A stretch of DNA of 64,000 nucleotides from UBA5543 sp964464965 (GTDB lineage: Bacteria > Bacteroidota > Bacteroidia > Chitinophagales > Chitinophagaceae). This document shows, piece by piece, positions 30,652 through 39,634 of the stretch. How positions within the stretch are numbered: position 1 is the first letter of the stretch; every line of letters starts with the position of its first letter. Position numbers and translations under genes: made by a program. The stretch lies in assembly GCA_964464965.1 (NCBI GenBank), contig CAYXHM010000007.1, forward strand, positions 62,001 to 126,000, read 5' to 3'. A model generated the notes under the pieces. That model saw only the letters and a program-made list of their open reading frames with translations, searched no databases and was not told the origin of the DNA.

Positions 30652-32589
30652 ATGATAGCCCCGGAGTCGATACAGGAAGTTATGAACCGCGCCGATATAA
30701 TCGACGTAGTAGGGCAGTTTTTACGGCTGAAAAAGCGTGGTGCCAACCATATTGCCAACTGTCCGTTTCATAATGAAAAGACTCCATCGTTTTATGTATC
30801 TGCAGCTAAGGGCATTTATAAATGTTTTGGCTGTGGCAAAGCGGGCAACGTGGTTACCTTTTTGCAGGAGCATGAAAAGCTTACTTACCCTGAGGCTATA
30901 AAATGGCTGGCCGAATTTTACAAAATAGAAATAACTGAAAGCGAAAAAACACCTGAACAGCAACAGCAGCAATTAACTGAAGAAAGCCTGCGTATTATTA
31001 ACGAGTATGCAGCGCAATATTTTTATGATACCTTGCTGAATACAGAAGAAGGACAGTCAGTAGGTTTGTCTTACTTCAAACAGAGAGGCTACCGGAAAGA
31101 TATAATAGAAAAATTCAGGCTGGGGTATTGCCCTGAAGGGTATGATACATTTGCCAAAGATGCTATGCAGAAAGGCTATAAGCCAGAACTGCTGGAAAAG
31201 ACCGGCCTGATAAAACTGCGTAACGATAAGTATTTTGATGTTTATCATGGCAGGGTGATATTCCCCATACAGGCTATGACCGGGCGGGTGTTAGGCTTTG
31301 GTGCACGCATCCTGAAGAAGAATGATAAAGCGCCCAAGTACATAAACTCCCCGGAGAATGAGTTGTACAACAAAAGTCGCGTACTGTACGGCATGCATCA
31401 GTCGCGGCAATCTATCAGCAAGCTTGATGAATGCTTTTTGGTAGAAGGATACACTGATGTAATATCATTGCACCAGGGTGGAGTAGAGAATGTGGTGTCC
31501 AGCAGCGGTACCTCGCTGACAGAAGGTCAACTGCGACTGATAGCGCAACTGACCAAAAACCTGACCATACTATATGACGGTGACAGCGCCGGCGTAAAGG
31601 CTGCACTGCGCGGGCTGGACCTTGCATTGGAGCATAGTTTTAACGTACAACTGGTGCTCTTGCCCGAAGGTCACGACCCTGACAGTTTCATACAGGAAAA
31701 GGGAGCTACAGAATTTCATGAATATGTAAAGGGGCATAAAAAAGATGTAATTGGTTTCAGGCTGGAAGTAGGATTGCAGGATGCAGATACAGACCCCGTA
31801 AAAAAATCGAAGCTGGTAAACGAGATAGCCGAGAGCATATCTAAAATCAACAAAGCTGAAGATTTTGTCCTGCAAGACCATTATATAAAGCTGGCATCAG
31901 ACGCGCTTGGTGTTGACCAGGCAGGTCTTATCAATCTTGTGAATAAGAATATCCGCGAGAAGCTGGACCAGGAGCGCAGGCTGAAAGACCGGGAACAGGC
32001 AGCACAACAACCCGTGCCGCAGGAGTACCTGCCGGAAGAGGAACTGAACCAGGCGCAAAATGATGATGAGCAGGAGTGGGAGCTGGTGAGGATACTGCTG
32101 GAGCATGGAGATAAAGACTATGAACATTACAAGCATGTAGCAGCGCTGATACATGAACGTGTGGACCCTGAACTGATAGAAAACAAACTGGCGAGAAGGG
32201 TGTACGATGATTATTTCGATTATGAAACTAACATAGGCAGTTTACCAACCATCAATTATTTCAACAGCCTGCCCGATGCAGAACTGCAAAACAGGCTGGC
32301 CGGACTGATGCATACTAAAAACGATATCAGCCATAACTGGAAGGATATTTACAATATATCTACACTGAATGGTGAGATGAATTATATAAATGAGATAGAC
32401 AGCGCCCTTTCTTATTTTGAACTGAAGAAACTGATACTCGTGCAGGGAGAGGTGCTGAGGCGTATCAAAGATGAGAAAGATATCAACAGGCTGATGGTGT
32501 TGCAAACCAAGCTGATAGAAATGAAACGTGCAGAGGCGGATATTGTAAGGAAGGTGGGGACAGTAATAGTGAAGAAACTAAGGAAATAG
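30652..32589 (+). CDS. dnaG: DNA primase
   Basis: A 645-residue DnaG that makes RNA primers at the replication fork. N-terminal CHC2 zinc-binding domain with Cys37, His40, Cys58 and Cys61 (CPFHNEKTPSF, CFGCGKAGN), central TOPRIM catalytic domain (LVEGYTDVISLHQGG near 260 and LYDGDSAGVKA near 305), and a helical C-terminal domain (from about 450) that would bind DnaB helicase. Length is normal. It is the last gene of the ispD operon; unusually it is not in a macromolecular synthesis operon with rpsU and rpoD. Confidence 0.97.
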   Translation: MIAPESIQEVMNRADIIDVVGQFLRLKKRGANHIANCPFHNEKTPSFYVSAAKGIYKCFGCGKAGNVVTFLQEHEKLTYPEAIKWLAEFYKIEITESEKTPEQQQQQLTEESLRIINEYAAQYFYDTLLNTEEGQSVGLSYFKQRGYRKDIIEKFRLGYCPEGYDTFAKDAMQKGYKPELLEKTGLIKLRNDKYFDVYHGRVIFPIQAMTGRVLGFGARILKKNDKAPKYINSPENELYNKSRVLYGMHQSRQSISKLDECFLVEGYTDVISLHQGGVENVVSSSGTSLTEGQLRLIAQLTKNLTILYDGDSAGVKAALRGLDLALEHSFNVQLVLLPEGHDPDSFIQEKGATEFHEYVKGHKKDVIGFRLEVGLQDADTDPVKKSKLVNEIAESISKINKAEDFVLQDHYIKLASDALGVDQAGLINLVNKNIREKLDQERRLKDREQAAQQPVPQEYLPEEELNQAQNDDEQEWELVRILLEHGDKDYEHYKHVAALIHERVDPELIENKLARRVYDDYFDYETNIGSLPTINYFNSLPDAELQNRLAGLMHTKNDISHNWKDIYNISTLNGEMNYINEIDSALSYFELKKLILVQGEVLRRIKDEKDINRLMVLQTKLIEMKRAEADIVRKVGTVIVKKLRK

Positions 32590-32625
32590 CGTAGGTTGCG
32601 ATTTTCATGCATTTTTTTAGCACTT

Positions 32626-33675
32626 TCAAATAGTTATTGTCTTCCGTAAAAATGGCAGTTTGCTAATTGCAAGAGAAGAAAGTAATGATAAGGTGAAAAG
32701 CAATGGCGTATAAATAAACGGCCAGCCATGCCATAAAGTGAGGTCTTTAAAATTTATTATAAAGATGTACATAAATACAGGGTGTATCAGGTAAACGCCG
32801 CCTGCTTGTTTGCCGGCATGGCTAAACATGGTTTTCTTCTGGTGGTATTTTATACCTAAAAGAAGAATAAAGCCGGATAGAAATATGGTCGAAACATAGT
32901 ATTCTGCTATTTCGCCTGTACGCATGGTCATTAAGAAACACTCCAGGTACTGCAAAGCAAACAACGAAATAATGATGGCGCCCAGGAGTAGTGCCGGCAG
33001 TCTTATTGTTTTTCCCGATATACCTTTGAAAATATGCCCCGCTGCAATACAAGGAAATGCCAGGAAGAAACCATTACGTGTCAGGTAAGTTCGTTGCAAC
33101 CACTCGTGGTCGTATGACTGCATAGGGATAAATGATAAATGTTCCGGGTAAATGAACCTGAACTCCTGGCCCGTTAGCCCGACACAATACAAAAGTATGG
33201 CGAAAAATATAAGCGTCTTTTTGTTATTGCCTATGAGCATTACCATAACAACGCCGACAATATATGCCGGGAAGAACCACATATGACGCTCAAGACCGTA
33301 AAACAACGTAGTGTATAATATGCTTAAGATAAAACTGATTTTTTCGTTGTGAGAAAAAGTGAAACTCGCATATGAAAGTCCGTTGGACTCTCTGATAACA
33401 ATAAAAATTGCTGACCAAAAGATGTACAATAAAGCCACTTTCAGTAAGCGGGACCGTATCTTTTTTTTATCGGTAAAATCTAATAAATAACCGCTGGCCA
33501 TGAAGAAAAAAGGGACGGCAAATCTTGCCAAATTGTCAATAATATATGAAAAGCTCCCAGGTTTAAATTCGTCAATACTAATGGTGGTTTTGGTATGAAT
33601 ACAGATTACAAAGAATGACGCAACTAATTTTATCAAATCAATTGAGTAGTTTCTTGTTTTAGTAGCCTCTGTCAT
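32626..33675 (-). CDS. Acyltransferase 3 family membrane protein
   Basis: A 349-residue protein with about ten transmembrane helices of the acyltransferase 3 (OafA/NolL-like) family, which O-acetylates or acylates sugars on the cell surface. Start RNYSIDLIKLVASFFVICIHTK (11-32) contains the family His in the first helix; YLDFTDKKKIRSRLLKVALLYIFW matches the second conserved block. No C-terminal SGNH domain. It is divergent from the glycosyltransferase gene, with only 31 nt between start codons; a TAAATTTA palindrome (33695-33702) there could serve either direction. Confidence 0.88.
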   Translation of the reverse strand: MTEATKTRNYSIDLIKLVASFFVICIHTKTTISIDEFKPGSFSYIIDNLARFAVPFFFMASGYLLDFTDKKKIRSRLLKVALLYIFWSAIFIVIRESNGLSYASFTFSHNEKISFILSILYTTLFYGLERHMWFFPAYIVGVVMVMLIGNNKKTLIFFAILLYCVGLTGQEFRFIYPEHLSFIPMQSYDHEWLQRTYLTRNGFFLAFPCIAAGHIFKGISGKTIRLPALLLGAIIISLFALQYLECFLMTMRTGEIAEYYVSTIFLSGFILLLGIKYHQKKTMFSHAGKQAGGVYLIHPVFMYIFIINFKDLTLWHGWPFIYTPLLFTLSLLSSLAISKLPFLRKTITI

Positions 33676-33706
33676 ATATTAAATAAGTCTGTCGTAAATT
33701 TAGAGA

Positions 33707-34576
33707 ATGTTTGTAAGGAAATGGATAATATGTGTTTTCAGCTATAACAGGGGTAGTTTATTGCAAAATCTTGTTACGTCAATCAAGGCCTATTATCCTG
33801 AATTTAACATGACAATTTTTGACGACGGCAGTGATGATGAAAATACCTTACAAGTATTGAGTACGTTAAAACGTGACGGTATTACGGTGTTGCAAGGTAA
33901 TAATAGTAGCGAAAGTAAACATGGAGGGCTGTACCGGCAAATGAATAAGGCATTGCAATATGCCTTGCAACACAGTTATGCATATGCTTATTTTGTACAA
34001 GACGATATGCAATATTTATGGAGGGATAATCTGTTAGAAGCGAAAGTGGCACATGCGTTCAGCCAGCCTGAATGTATAATGTGTAATAGCAGCTTTTTGC
34101 AAAAGATACTAACAGAAGGGATAGAAAGCCGGTTGCCCGCTTTAAAACCTGGGTTGTATTCTTTTACCCCGAACGGTGTTGCTGATACAGGTATCATTGA
34201 CCTGGAGAAAGCACAAGCCATCGGCTTGTCATTTCCACAACATAGTGAACATAGCAACGGCAGGTATTGGTATGAAAAGGGATATAGACTATACTGGTTG
34301 CCAGTTCCCCACCTGGCATGGGTGCCATGGCCCACGACGATTAGAAATAAGATAAAACAAATAAGAACTCCGTACGTACTGAAACCGCTTGGGCAAAAGA
34401 CTATAGAAAAATTGCAGAAAAACACGAGTTATGCTTACCTGGAAGATTATACAAGCATAGACAATGGATATATGATTAAACCTTATTGGTACACAGCTAA
34501 CCCAGGTAAATTATCTTTACTGAAGATTTATATAAAATATTATTTTAGAACGTTAATAAGATTATGGCAAGGATAA
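33707..34576 (+). CDS. Glycosyltransferase family 2-like protein
   Basis: A 289-residue protein with a GT-A fold: CVFSYNRGSLLQNLVTSIKAY (8-28), the nucleotide-sugar acid FDDGSDDENTL (about 38-48) and the metal-binding-type motif YFVQDDMQYLW (about 93-103). No membrane helix, although the C-terminus is basic and amphipathic. Substrates unknown. Its last 13 nt overlap ruvX, so it is co-transcribed with a repair gene, an unlikely functional partner. With the neighbouring acyltransferase it could modify a surface glycan. Confidence 0.8.
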   Translation: MFVRKWIICVFSYNRGSLLQNLVTSIKAYYPEFNMTIFDDGSDDENTLQVLSTLKRDGITVLQGNNSSESKHGGLYRQMNKALQYALQHSYAYAYFVQDDMQYLWRDNLLEAKVAHAFSQPECIMCNSSFLQKILTEGIESRLPALKPGLYSFTPNGVADTGIIDLEKAQAIGLSFPQHSEHSNGRYWYEKGYRLYWLPVPHLAWVPWPTTIRNKIKQIRTPYVLKPLGQKTIEKLQKNTSYAYLEDYTSIDNGYMIKPYWYTANPGKLSLLKIYIKYYFRTLIRLWQG

Positions 34577-34977
34577 TGGCATTGGATTTTGGGAAAAAGA
34601 GGACGGGTATTGCCGTGTCTGACCCTGAACAGATAATAGCCCGCGGGCTGGAAACTGTACCTACAGACGAACTGATAGGCTATATGAAAAAGTATTTCAA
34701 AGAAGAGCCGGTAGAACTGGTAATAATAGGCTACCCGCTGAATATGGATAATACACCTACAGACGCTACCCCGCTAGTAGAGAAATTCATAGGTAAATAC
34801 ACCCATGTATTCCCTGATGTAAAGATTGTGAAAGTGGATGAAAGGCTGAGCTCTAAAATGGCTTCAACGGCGATATCAGGAATGGGCCTGAGAAAAAAGG
34901 TGAGGGAAGAAAAGGGACTGATTGATACTGTAGCCGCAACCATACTTTTGCAGGATTACCTGGGTGGCCGCCGATGA
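34564..34977 (+). CDS. ruvX: Putative pre-16S rRNA nuclease/Holliday junction resolvase YqgF
   Basis: A 137-residue YqgF/RuvX protein with RNase H-like fold. N-terminal MALDFGKKRTGIAVSDP carries the first catalytic Asp; VIIGYPLNMDN (about 57-67), VKVDERLSSKMA (about 92-103) with the second acid, and KGLIDTVAATILLQDYL (118-134) with the last Asp. YqgF matures the 5' end of 16S rRNA in E. coli and has been proposed as a Holliday resolvase. It starts inside the glycosyltransferase gene; def follows. Confidence 0.92.
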   Translation: MARIMALDFGKKRTGIAVSDPEQIIARGLETVPTDELIGYMKKYFKEEPVELVIIGYPLNMDNTPTDATPLVEKFIGKYTHVFPDVKIVKVDERLSSKMASTAISGMGLRKKVREEKGLIDTVAATILLQDYLGGRR

Positions 34978-34984
34978 TTTTTAC

Positions 34985-34992
34985 TACCTTTG
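34985..34992 (+). promoter_or_regulatory. -7 promoter element of def
   Basis: TACCTTTG, a perfect TAnnTTTG, ends 21 nt before the ATG at 35014. It overlaps a possible upstream TTG start (34990), which is therefore rejected for def. Confidence 0.55.
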
Positions 34993-35013
34993 CGTACTTT
35001 AACAGATAAGATA

Positions 35014-35592
35014 ATGATTTTACCAGTTGTGGCATACGGGCACCCTGTGTTGCGGAAAATGTGCGAAGATATAAATGCCGACTACCCGGACTTGAAGAAG
35101 CTGATAGACGACATGTGGGAAACAATGTACCACAGTGGTGGTGTAGGCCTTGCCGCTCCCCAGATAAACCGTGCTATCAGGCTGTTTGTAATAGATACAG
35201 AGCAAATGGTTGAAAACTTCGACGAGCAGGACCATAAAGATTACCCGAATGAAAAACCTGTAAAGCAAGTATTCATTAATGCCCGCATTGAAGAAGAAAG
35301 CGGTGAAGAATGGGCATATAACGAAGGCTGCCTGAGCATACCCAAGATAAGGGAAGATGTGTACCGGCAACCTAAAGTGAAACTGCGCTATATGGATGAG
35401 CAGTTTAACGAGCATGTTGAGGATTTTGAAGGTATCACCGCCAGGGTAATACAACATGAGTATGACCATATAGATGGTAAACTGTTTATAGACTATATAA
35501 AGCCGATAAAGAAAAGGCTGATACAAAAGAAGTTGAATGACATATCTGCCGGTAAGGTAAAAGTTGACTACCGCATGTTATTTGTCAAATAA
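35014..35592 (+). CDS. def: Peptide deformylase
   Basis: A 192-residue metalloenzyme that removes the formyl group from nascent proteins. All three motifs are seen: GGVGLAAPQI (about 43-52), EGCLSIP (about 104-110) with the Cys ligand, and QHEYDHIDGKLF (about 145-156) with the HExxH zinc/iron site. The ATG at 35014 is chosen since the -7 element lies just upstream and the sequence MILPVVAYGHPVLRK is the normal family start. The def stop overlaps the beginning of the sigma factor gene. Confidence 0.96.
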   Translation: MILPVVAYGHPVLRKMCEDINADYPDLKKLIDDMWETMYHSGGVGLAAPQINRAIRLFVIDTEQMVENFDEQDHKDYPNEKPVKQVFINARIEEESGEEWAYNEGCLSIPKIREDVYRQPKVKLRYMDEQFNEHVEDFEGITARVIQHEYDHIDGKLFIDYIKPIKKRLIQKKLNDISAGKVKVDYRMLFVK

Positions 35593-36160
35593 TCGCTATT
35601 TTACGACAGATTTGCCTACAACAATTACATATACCGAAGGGGAGTTAATAACCTTGCTGCTGCAGAAGAACAGGCAGGGTTTTGATTACCTGTACCGCCA
35701 ATACTCCGGCGCATTGTACGGTATTGTGTGCAAAGTAATAACGGATGAACAGACCGCCCAGGATGTATTGCAGGAGGTGTTTGTGAAAATCTGGAATAAC
35801 ATAGACAAGTTTGACCCGGCTAAAGGAAGACTATACACCTGGATGCTGAACCTTGCCCGGAATTCCGCTATAGACAAACTAAGGTCTAAGGGGGAAATTA
35901 TGAAAGGAAAAATCCATACAGGTGAAGATATCGTATATAAACAGGCAGGGAATTTAAAAACAGAACAACAAACTGACGCGATTGGACTAAGAGGAATTGT
36001 TGCAACTTTAAAGCCGGAGCACCAATCGATTGTAGAGCTGGCTTATTTCAAAGGATATACACTGGATGAAATATCCAAAACACTTGATGTGCCATTAGGC
36101 ACAGTGAAAACCCGTATGCGTAAAGCTTTGAATTTATTAAGAGAAAAATATAATAAGTAG
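35582..36160 (+). CDS. ECF-type RNA polymerase sigma factor
   Basis: A sigma-70 family factor of about 192 residues. Region 2: LYRQYSGALYGIVCKV, DEQTAQDVLQEVFVKIWNNI and RLYTWMLNLARNSAIDKLR (core-binding and -10 recognition helices). Region 4: LAYFKGYTLDEISKTLDVPL and TVKTRMRKALNLLREK (helix-turn-helix). No ATG occurs before region 2; possible starts are TTG at 35564, 35582 and 35612. The middle one is listed but is uncertain. Overlap with def suggests coupling. The anti-sigma gene follows 13 nt downstream. Confidence 0.88.
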   Translation: MSNNRYFTTDLPTTITYTEGELITLLLQKNRQGFDYLYRQYSGALYGIVCKVITDEQTAQDVLQEVFVKIWNNIDKFDPAKGRLYTWMLNLARNSAIDKLRSKGEIMKGKIHTGEDIVYKQAGNLKTEQQTDAIGLRGIVATLKPEHQSIVELAYFKGYTLDEISKTLDVPLGTVKTRMRKALNLLREKYNK

Positions 36161-36173
36161 TTAATATAAGAAA

Positions 36174-36998
36174 GTGAATATAAAGGAATACATAGAATCA
36201 GGCATATTAGAAGCCTATGTACTGGGGGCCCTCGAAGACGGGGAGCGCGCAGAGGTAGAGCGTAATATTGCCATGTATCCTGAACTGGCCGCGGAACTTG
36301 CGGCCATAGAAGAAACCATGCTGAAAATGGCAGAAGAACAGGCGGTGACACCCCCTGACTTTATGCTGGAGCGTATATGGATAGATCTGAATGAAGAGGC
36401 ACCAACCACAAAGGTTGAAGAACCTGTAATAGTAGCTAAAACTATTCCATTGGTACAACCGGCAACTACTAAACCGAGCTGGCAACGTGCAGCTGTTTGG
36501 GCGGCAGTTGTTGTAAGTGTGCTTACCAACATTGTATTGTTATCTCAAAGAAACAGCAGCAGGGAGCAACAAGATATATTGGCGGCCAGGGTAGATTCGA
36601 TGAATGCCACACAACAGCAACTGGCTGCAACTCTTGATGCTTATAAAAAGGAGAAAGAGATATTGGCCGCGCCTGGTATGCAGACTATTGTGATGCGTAA
36701 AGATGGTAATAACAGCATGGCAGGTATGGTGTACTGGAGCAAGGACAAAGGTGATACTTACCTGGCCCTTCACAATATGCCTATGCCACCCAAGGGCAAG
36801 CAGTACCAGCTTTGGGTGATACAAGATGGCAAACCTGTAGATATGGGCGTTATTTCTAACGACATGGTAGCGCGTGGAGGTATGATGCAGAAAATACCTA
36901 TGACTGTCTTTTCGGGCCAGGCCTTTGCCATATCTCTTGAGAAGGAGGGCGGTAACCCGACACCTACCGAGGTATATATGGTAGGCGCTACTTCTTAA
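36174..36998 (+). CDS. Anti-sigma factor (RskA-type)
   Basis: A 274-residue protein starting with GTG. The cytoplasmic N-terminus (1-90; GILEAYVLGALEDGERAEVE, PDFMLERIWIDL) is the sigma-binding anti-sigma domain, without the HxxxCxxC zinc motif. One transmembrane helix (about 103-122, RAAVWAAVVVSVLTNIVLL), a short coiled coil, then the periplasmic RskA/anti-sigma-K domain (about 165-274; GMVYWSKDKGDTYLALHNMP, KQYQLWVIQDGKPVDMGVIS, FAISLEKEGG). It should hold the preceding ECF factor inactive at the membrane until a signal triggers release. Confidence 0.9.
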   Translation: MNIKEYIESGILEAYVLGALEDGERAEVERNIAMYPELAAELAAIEETMLKMAEEQAVTPPDFMLERIWIDLNEEAPTTKVEEPVIVAKTIPLVQPATTKPSWQRAAVWAAVVVSVLTNIVLLSQRNSSREQQDILAARVDSMNATQQQLAATLDAYKKEKEILAAPGMQTIVMRKDGNNSMAGMVYWSKDKGDTYLALHNMPMPPKGKQYQLWVIQDGKPVDMGVISNDMVARGGMMQKIPMTVFSGQAFAISLEKEGGNPTPTEVYMVGATS

Positions 36999-37014
36999 TT
37001 TTTCCCGGACTTTT

Positions 37015-38091
37015 CTATTGTGATAATGCCTGCAGCAATATAACAGATGTGCTGTTGAGAATATAGTGATTTACAATCAGCACATTTTTAATGTTTTCAT
37101 GATCTCCCTTCCTTAGTAAAAGGATATCCGGTACCTGTTGGGAGCTGAAGAACTTCGTAGCCATCCATACGGCAAAGCCTGAAGACGTATCATATTCGCC
37201 GCAGAGATGTTTAAATCCCGCTATCGTGGTATGAGAGGGGCTACCTGCAATAATTGCATCGTAAACGGCCTGTTGCCTTATGTCCCCGTTCATGCCACAT
37301 ATCATCACATCAATATCATTTAGTGATAAACTGCTTTGTGATAGCGTAGTATTAACTGCATCCCTTACTTCCTCAACGTCGGCATCCTGCAGCATTTGTA
37401 AGGACTGCAGGATGCAAATTGCATCATCACTATTATTACTTAATGTAAAGAAAGCAGCACCTTCACCTGCGATAGTGCCCGGTGTAGAGGGCTTGTTTAA
37501 GAGTTGCAGGCTGTTAGGGGGTGGTTGTTTCCAGTAGCCTACTTTTTGTTTCACCTTTATATAGTCAGGCGTTATTTCATCAAAACAGCCTGCCAAAACA
37601 TAGCTCTTCTCATTTGTTTCATTCAGAAACATCTGGGCGTCAAACAAGGACAACTCAAGCGAAGTGCCCCTGTTTACATAGGTCTGGTTGTACCCGTTTG
37701 ATTTTGTCTGTAACGCCAGCCAGCCGTTTACAGAGTTGTAGGTAGATTGTATGAAAGAAGTTGGCGTAAGGGCTTCTTCGTCCATCTTTATCATGTCCAG
37801 CAGAAACTGTTCTGTATCTACCATTGAGCCACGCCCCGTACCTGTTATAATCGCATCGGGCTTTTCTATTCCAGCTTGTTTCAGTGCGTTCATACCACAA
37901 CTGATGCCCATTTTCAGCAGCTTGCTCATCCTGCGTATGGCTACGGGGTTTATGTACTGCCTATAGTTGGGTTCTGTAATGTACAGCGTACCATTATCTG
38001 TGCTTTTTACATCATCTAAAAAGCCTTCGTGCTCGTAATGTTGCTGAGGTGAAACGATGCTGGCAGATAATATGTAAACAGGTTTCATCAT
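37015..38091 (-). CDS. Ketosynthase-like protein lacking active-site residues (chain-length-factor-like)
   Basis: A 358-residue thiolase-fold protein related to beta-ketoacyl-ACP synthases. Alignment with its neighbour shows all three catalytic positions lost: the Cys motif TACSSS is NRGTSL (140-145), the first His block AHGTA is CGMNGD, and the second TGHT is CGEYD. It resembles the chain-length-factor partners of type II polyketide ketosynthases, which form heterodimers and set chain length. Its ATG overlaps the stop of the active ketosynthase gene (ATGA), consistent with equimolar expression. Product unknown; last gene of the ACP-KS-KS operon. Confidence 0.8.
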   Translation of the reverse strand: MMKPVYILSASIVSPQQHYEHEGFLDDVKSTDNGTLYITEPNYRQYINPVAIRRMSKLLKMGISCGMNALKQAGIEKPDAIITGTGRGSMVDTEQFLLDMIKMDEEALTPTSFIQSTYNSVNGWLALQTKSNGYNQTYVNRGTSLELSLFDAQMFLNETNEKSYVLAGCFDEITPDYIKVKQKVGYWKQPPPNSLQLLNKPSTPGTIAGEGAAFFTLSNNSDDAICILQSLQMLQDADVEEVRDAVNTTLSQSSLSLNDIDVMICGMNGDIRQQAVYDAIIAGSPSHTTIAGFKHLCGEYDTSSGFAVWMATKFFSSQQVPDILLLRKGDHENIKNVLIVNHYILNSTSVILLQALSQ

Positions 38092-39296
38092 GCGCGGCTG
38101 AATATTAATGAAACATTGTTTCCCCCAAAACCAAAAGAATTGCTTAATACATGTTGCATATTCTTTTGCACGGCTTCTGTAACAGGTTGTATTTGTAGCT
38201 CCGGCATAAGCGTAGTAAAGTTAAGGTTGGGCAAGGTTATGTTGTTTTGTAATGCCAGTATGCTGAATATAGCTTCTACAGAACCGGCTGCAGCCAGGGT
38301 ATGCCCGGTAAATGGTTTGGTTGAACTGAAACAGGGTTGTTTACCTGTGAAAAGCCTTTGTAAAGCTTTGCCTTCGGCAGCATCATTATTGATGGTTGCT
38401 GTGCCGTGTGCATTCACATAGTCTATATCATTTGCCGTTAGTCCTGCTTTATTCAATGCCAGTTGCATGGTCATATACGCTCCGTCGCCCTCCGGCGAAG
38501 GGGCGGTAGGATGGTAGGCATCATTGGTGTTGGCATAGCCGCTTAGCACCGCTAATATGTCCGCGCCACGGTTTACAGCATCTTCTTCTTTTTCTAACAG
38601 CAGGTAGCCTGCACCTTCGCCAAGGTTCAGGCCAAAGCGTGACTGGTCGAAAGGGCGACTGGCTTCTTTGTCAACATTTTTTAATGAATTGAAACCATTG
38701 AGCGTGAAACGACTCAGTGCATCACAACCGCCGCAAATAGCTTTGTTAACGAGACCCAGTTGTATCATGCGGCTGCCCAGGATTATTGCGTTGGCAGATG
38801 ATGAACATGCCGTACTGATTGTAGCCGTAAATGGTTTTATGTTGAAGTAACGGGCAATATTCAATGTGCTTTCAGCACAGTCAAGCGTGTCGATATATTT
38901 CAGGAAAGGGCCTTCTTTTTTCTCTGCCAGGAAATCAAGGTACATATCTTCTACCGAACACATGCCACCTACGGTGTTTGCATTGATCAGTGCGAATGCT
39001 CCTTTTGTATATATATCAACCCCGGTTTTTTCAATGAGTTCCTGCATGGCAGCAAGCGCCAGTAGGGTAGTGCGGGTATAGCCGTTATCTCCCTGTGGCA
39101 GGTTGAGCATAGCCGAAAGCTCATCATTAGAATAATCTACTTCACCCAGCAGAAATTCTCCCGCATGTTTTGTTTTAAGGTGAACAGCGTGTCTCAATCC
39201 CGCTTTTTTCTGTGTGAGGGCCTGCAACTGCTCACCGGTACCCCGGCTCAGGGCCGATATAATACCGGTAGCTGTGATGACTATTCTTCCCGCCAT
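38088..39296 (-). CDS. Beta-ketoacyl-ACP synthase (KAS II/type II PKS class)
   Basis: A 402-residue condensing enzyme. The catalytic triad is complete: Cys164 in TISTACSSSANAII, His297 in NAHGTATINNDAA and His332 in STKPFTGHTLAAAGS, with Lys327. The usual GGGDALSRF-type region reads CGGCDALSRFTLNG (188-201). It should condense acyl and malonyl units on an acyl carrier protein. It lies between its carrier protein (18 nt upstream) and a degenerate partner. The chain-extending enzymes of primary fatty-acid synthesis are not nearby, so it more likely serves a secondary lipid or pigment. Confidence 0.92.
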   Translation of the reverse strand: MAGRIVITATGIISALSRGTGEQLQALTQKKAGLRHAVHLKTKHAGEFLLGEVDYSNDELSAMLNLPQGDNGYTRTTLLALAAMQELIEKTGVDIYTKGAFALINANTVGGMCSVEDMYLDFLAEKKEGPFLKYIDTLDCAESTLNIARYFNIKPFTATISTACSSSANAIILGSRMIQLGLVNKAICGGCDALSRFTLNGFNSLKNVDKEASRPFDQSRFGLNLGEGAGYLLLEKEEDAVNRGADILAVLSGYANTNDAYHPTAPSPEGDGAYMTMQLALNKAGLTANDIDYVNAHGTATINNDAAEGKALQRLFTGKQPCFSSTKPFTGHTLAAAGSVEAIFSILALQNNITLPNLNFTTLMPELQIQPVTEAVQKNMQHVLSNSFGFGGNNVSLIFSRA

Positions 39297-39314
39297 GAAT
39301 TGTTTTGCGGTGCT

Positions 39315-39584
39315 TTATATCGTCCTGTGTTGTTGTATGTATTCAGCCATAGATTGAACAGACTCCAACACTTTACGCCCTTCGCGCGCATCTTCTATTT
39401 TGATGCCGTAATTGCGTTCCAGCAATACCATCAATTCCAGCGAGTCTATGCTGTCCAGCCCAAGTCCCTCTCCGAATAGCGGAGCGTTATCGTCTATATC
39501 AGCAGGTTTCATACCCTCCAGGTTCAGCGACTCAATGATTTGCTGTTTCAGCGTATTTTTTAATTCTTCCATATTATATTTCAA
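39315..39584 (-). CDS. Acyl carrier protein
   Basis: An 89-residue (or 85-residue from a second ATG at 39572) carrier protein. The phosphopantetheine attachment motif is GLDSIDSLELMVLLE, with Ser in DSI near residue 46. Compared with the usual DSL of primary AcpP, DSI and the loop NAPLFGEGLGL are typical of carrier proteins in type II polyketide or aryl-polyene-like systems. First gene of the operon with a perfect -7 element 8 nt upstream. No holo-ACP synthase is adjacent. Confidence 0.9.
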   Translation of the reverse strand: MKYNMEELKNTLKQQIIESLNLEGMKPADIDDNAPLFGEGLGLDSIDSLELMVLLERNYGIKIEDAREGRKVLESVQSMAEYIQQHRTI

Positions 39585-39592
39585 GTATTGTG

Positions 39593-39600
39593 CAAAAATA
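39593..39600 (-). promoter_or_regulatory. -7 promoter element of the ACP-KS operon
   Basis: TATTTTTG on the minus strand, a perfect TAnnTTTG, 8 nt before the ATG at 39584. It shows that the ACP-KS operon is transcribed separately from sucA, whose stop codon lies at 39635. Confidence 0.5.
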
Positions 39601-39634
39601 AGATATAGCCTCGTCTTTTTGGCTAATGCCTTAT

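Noticed and set aside
33695..33702. Palindrome TAAATTTA as a shared divergent promoter
   Set aside because: It matches the -7 consensus except for the last base on each strand and is too common in AT-rich spacers to list as a promoter.
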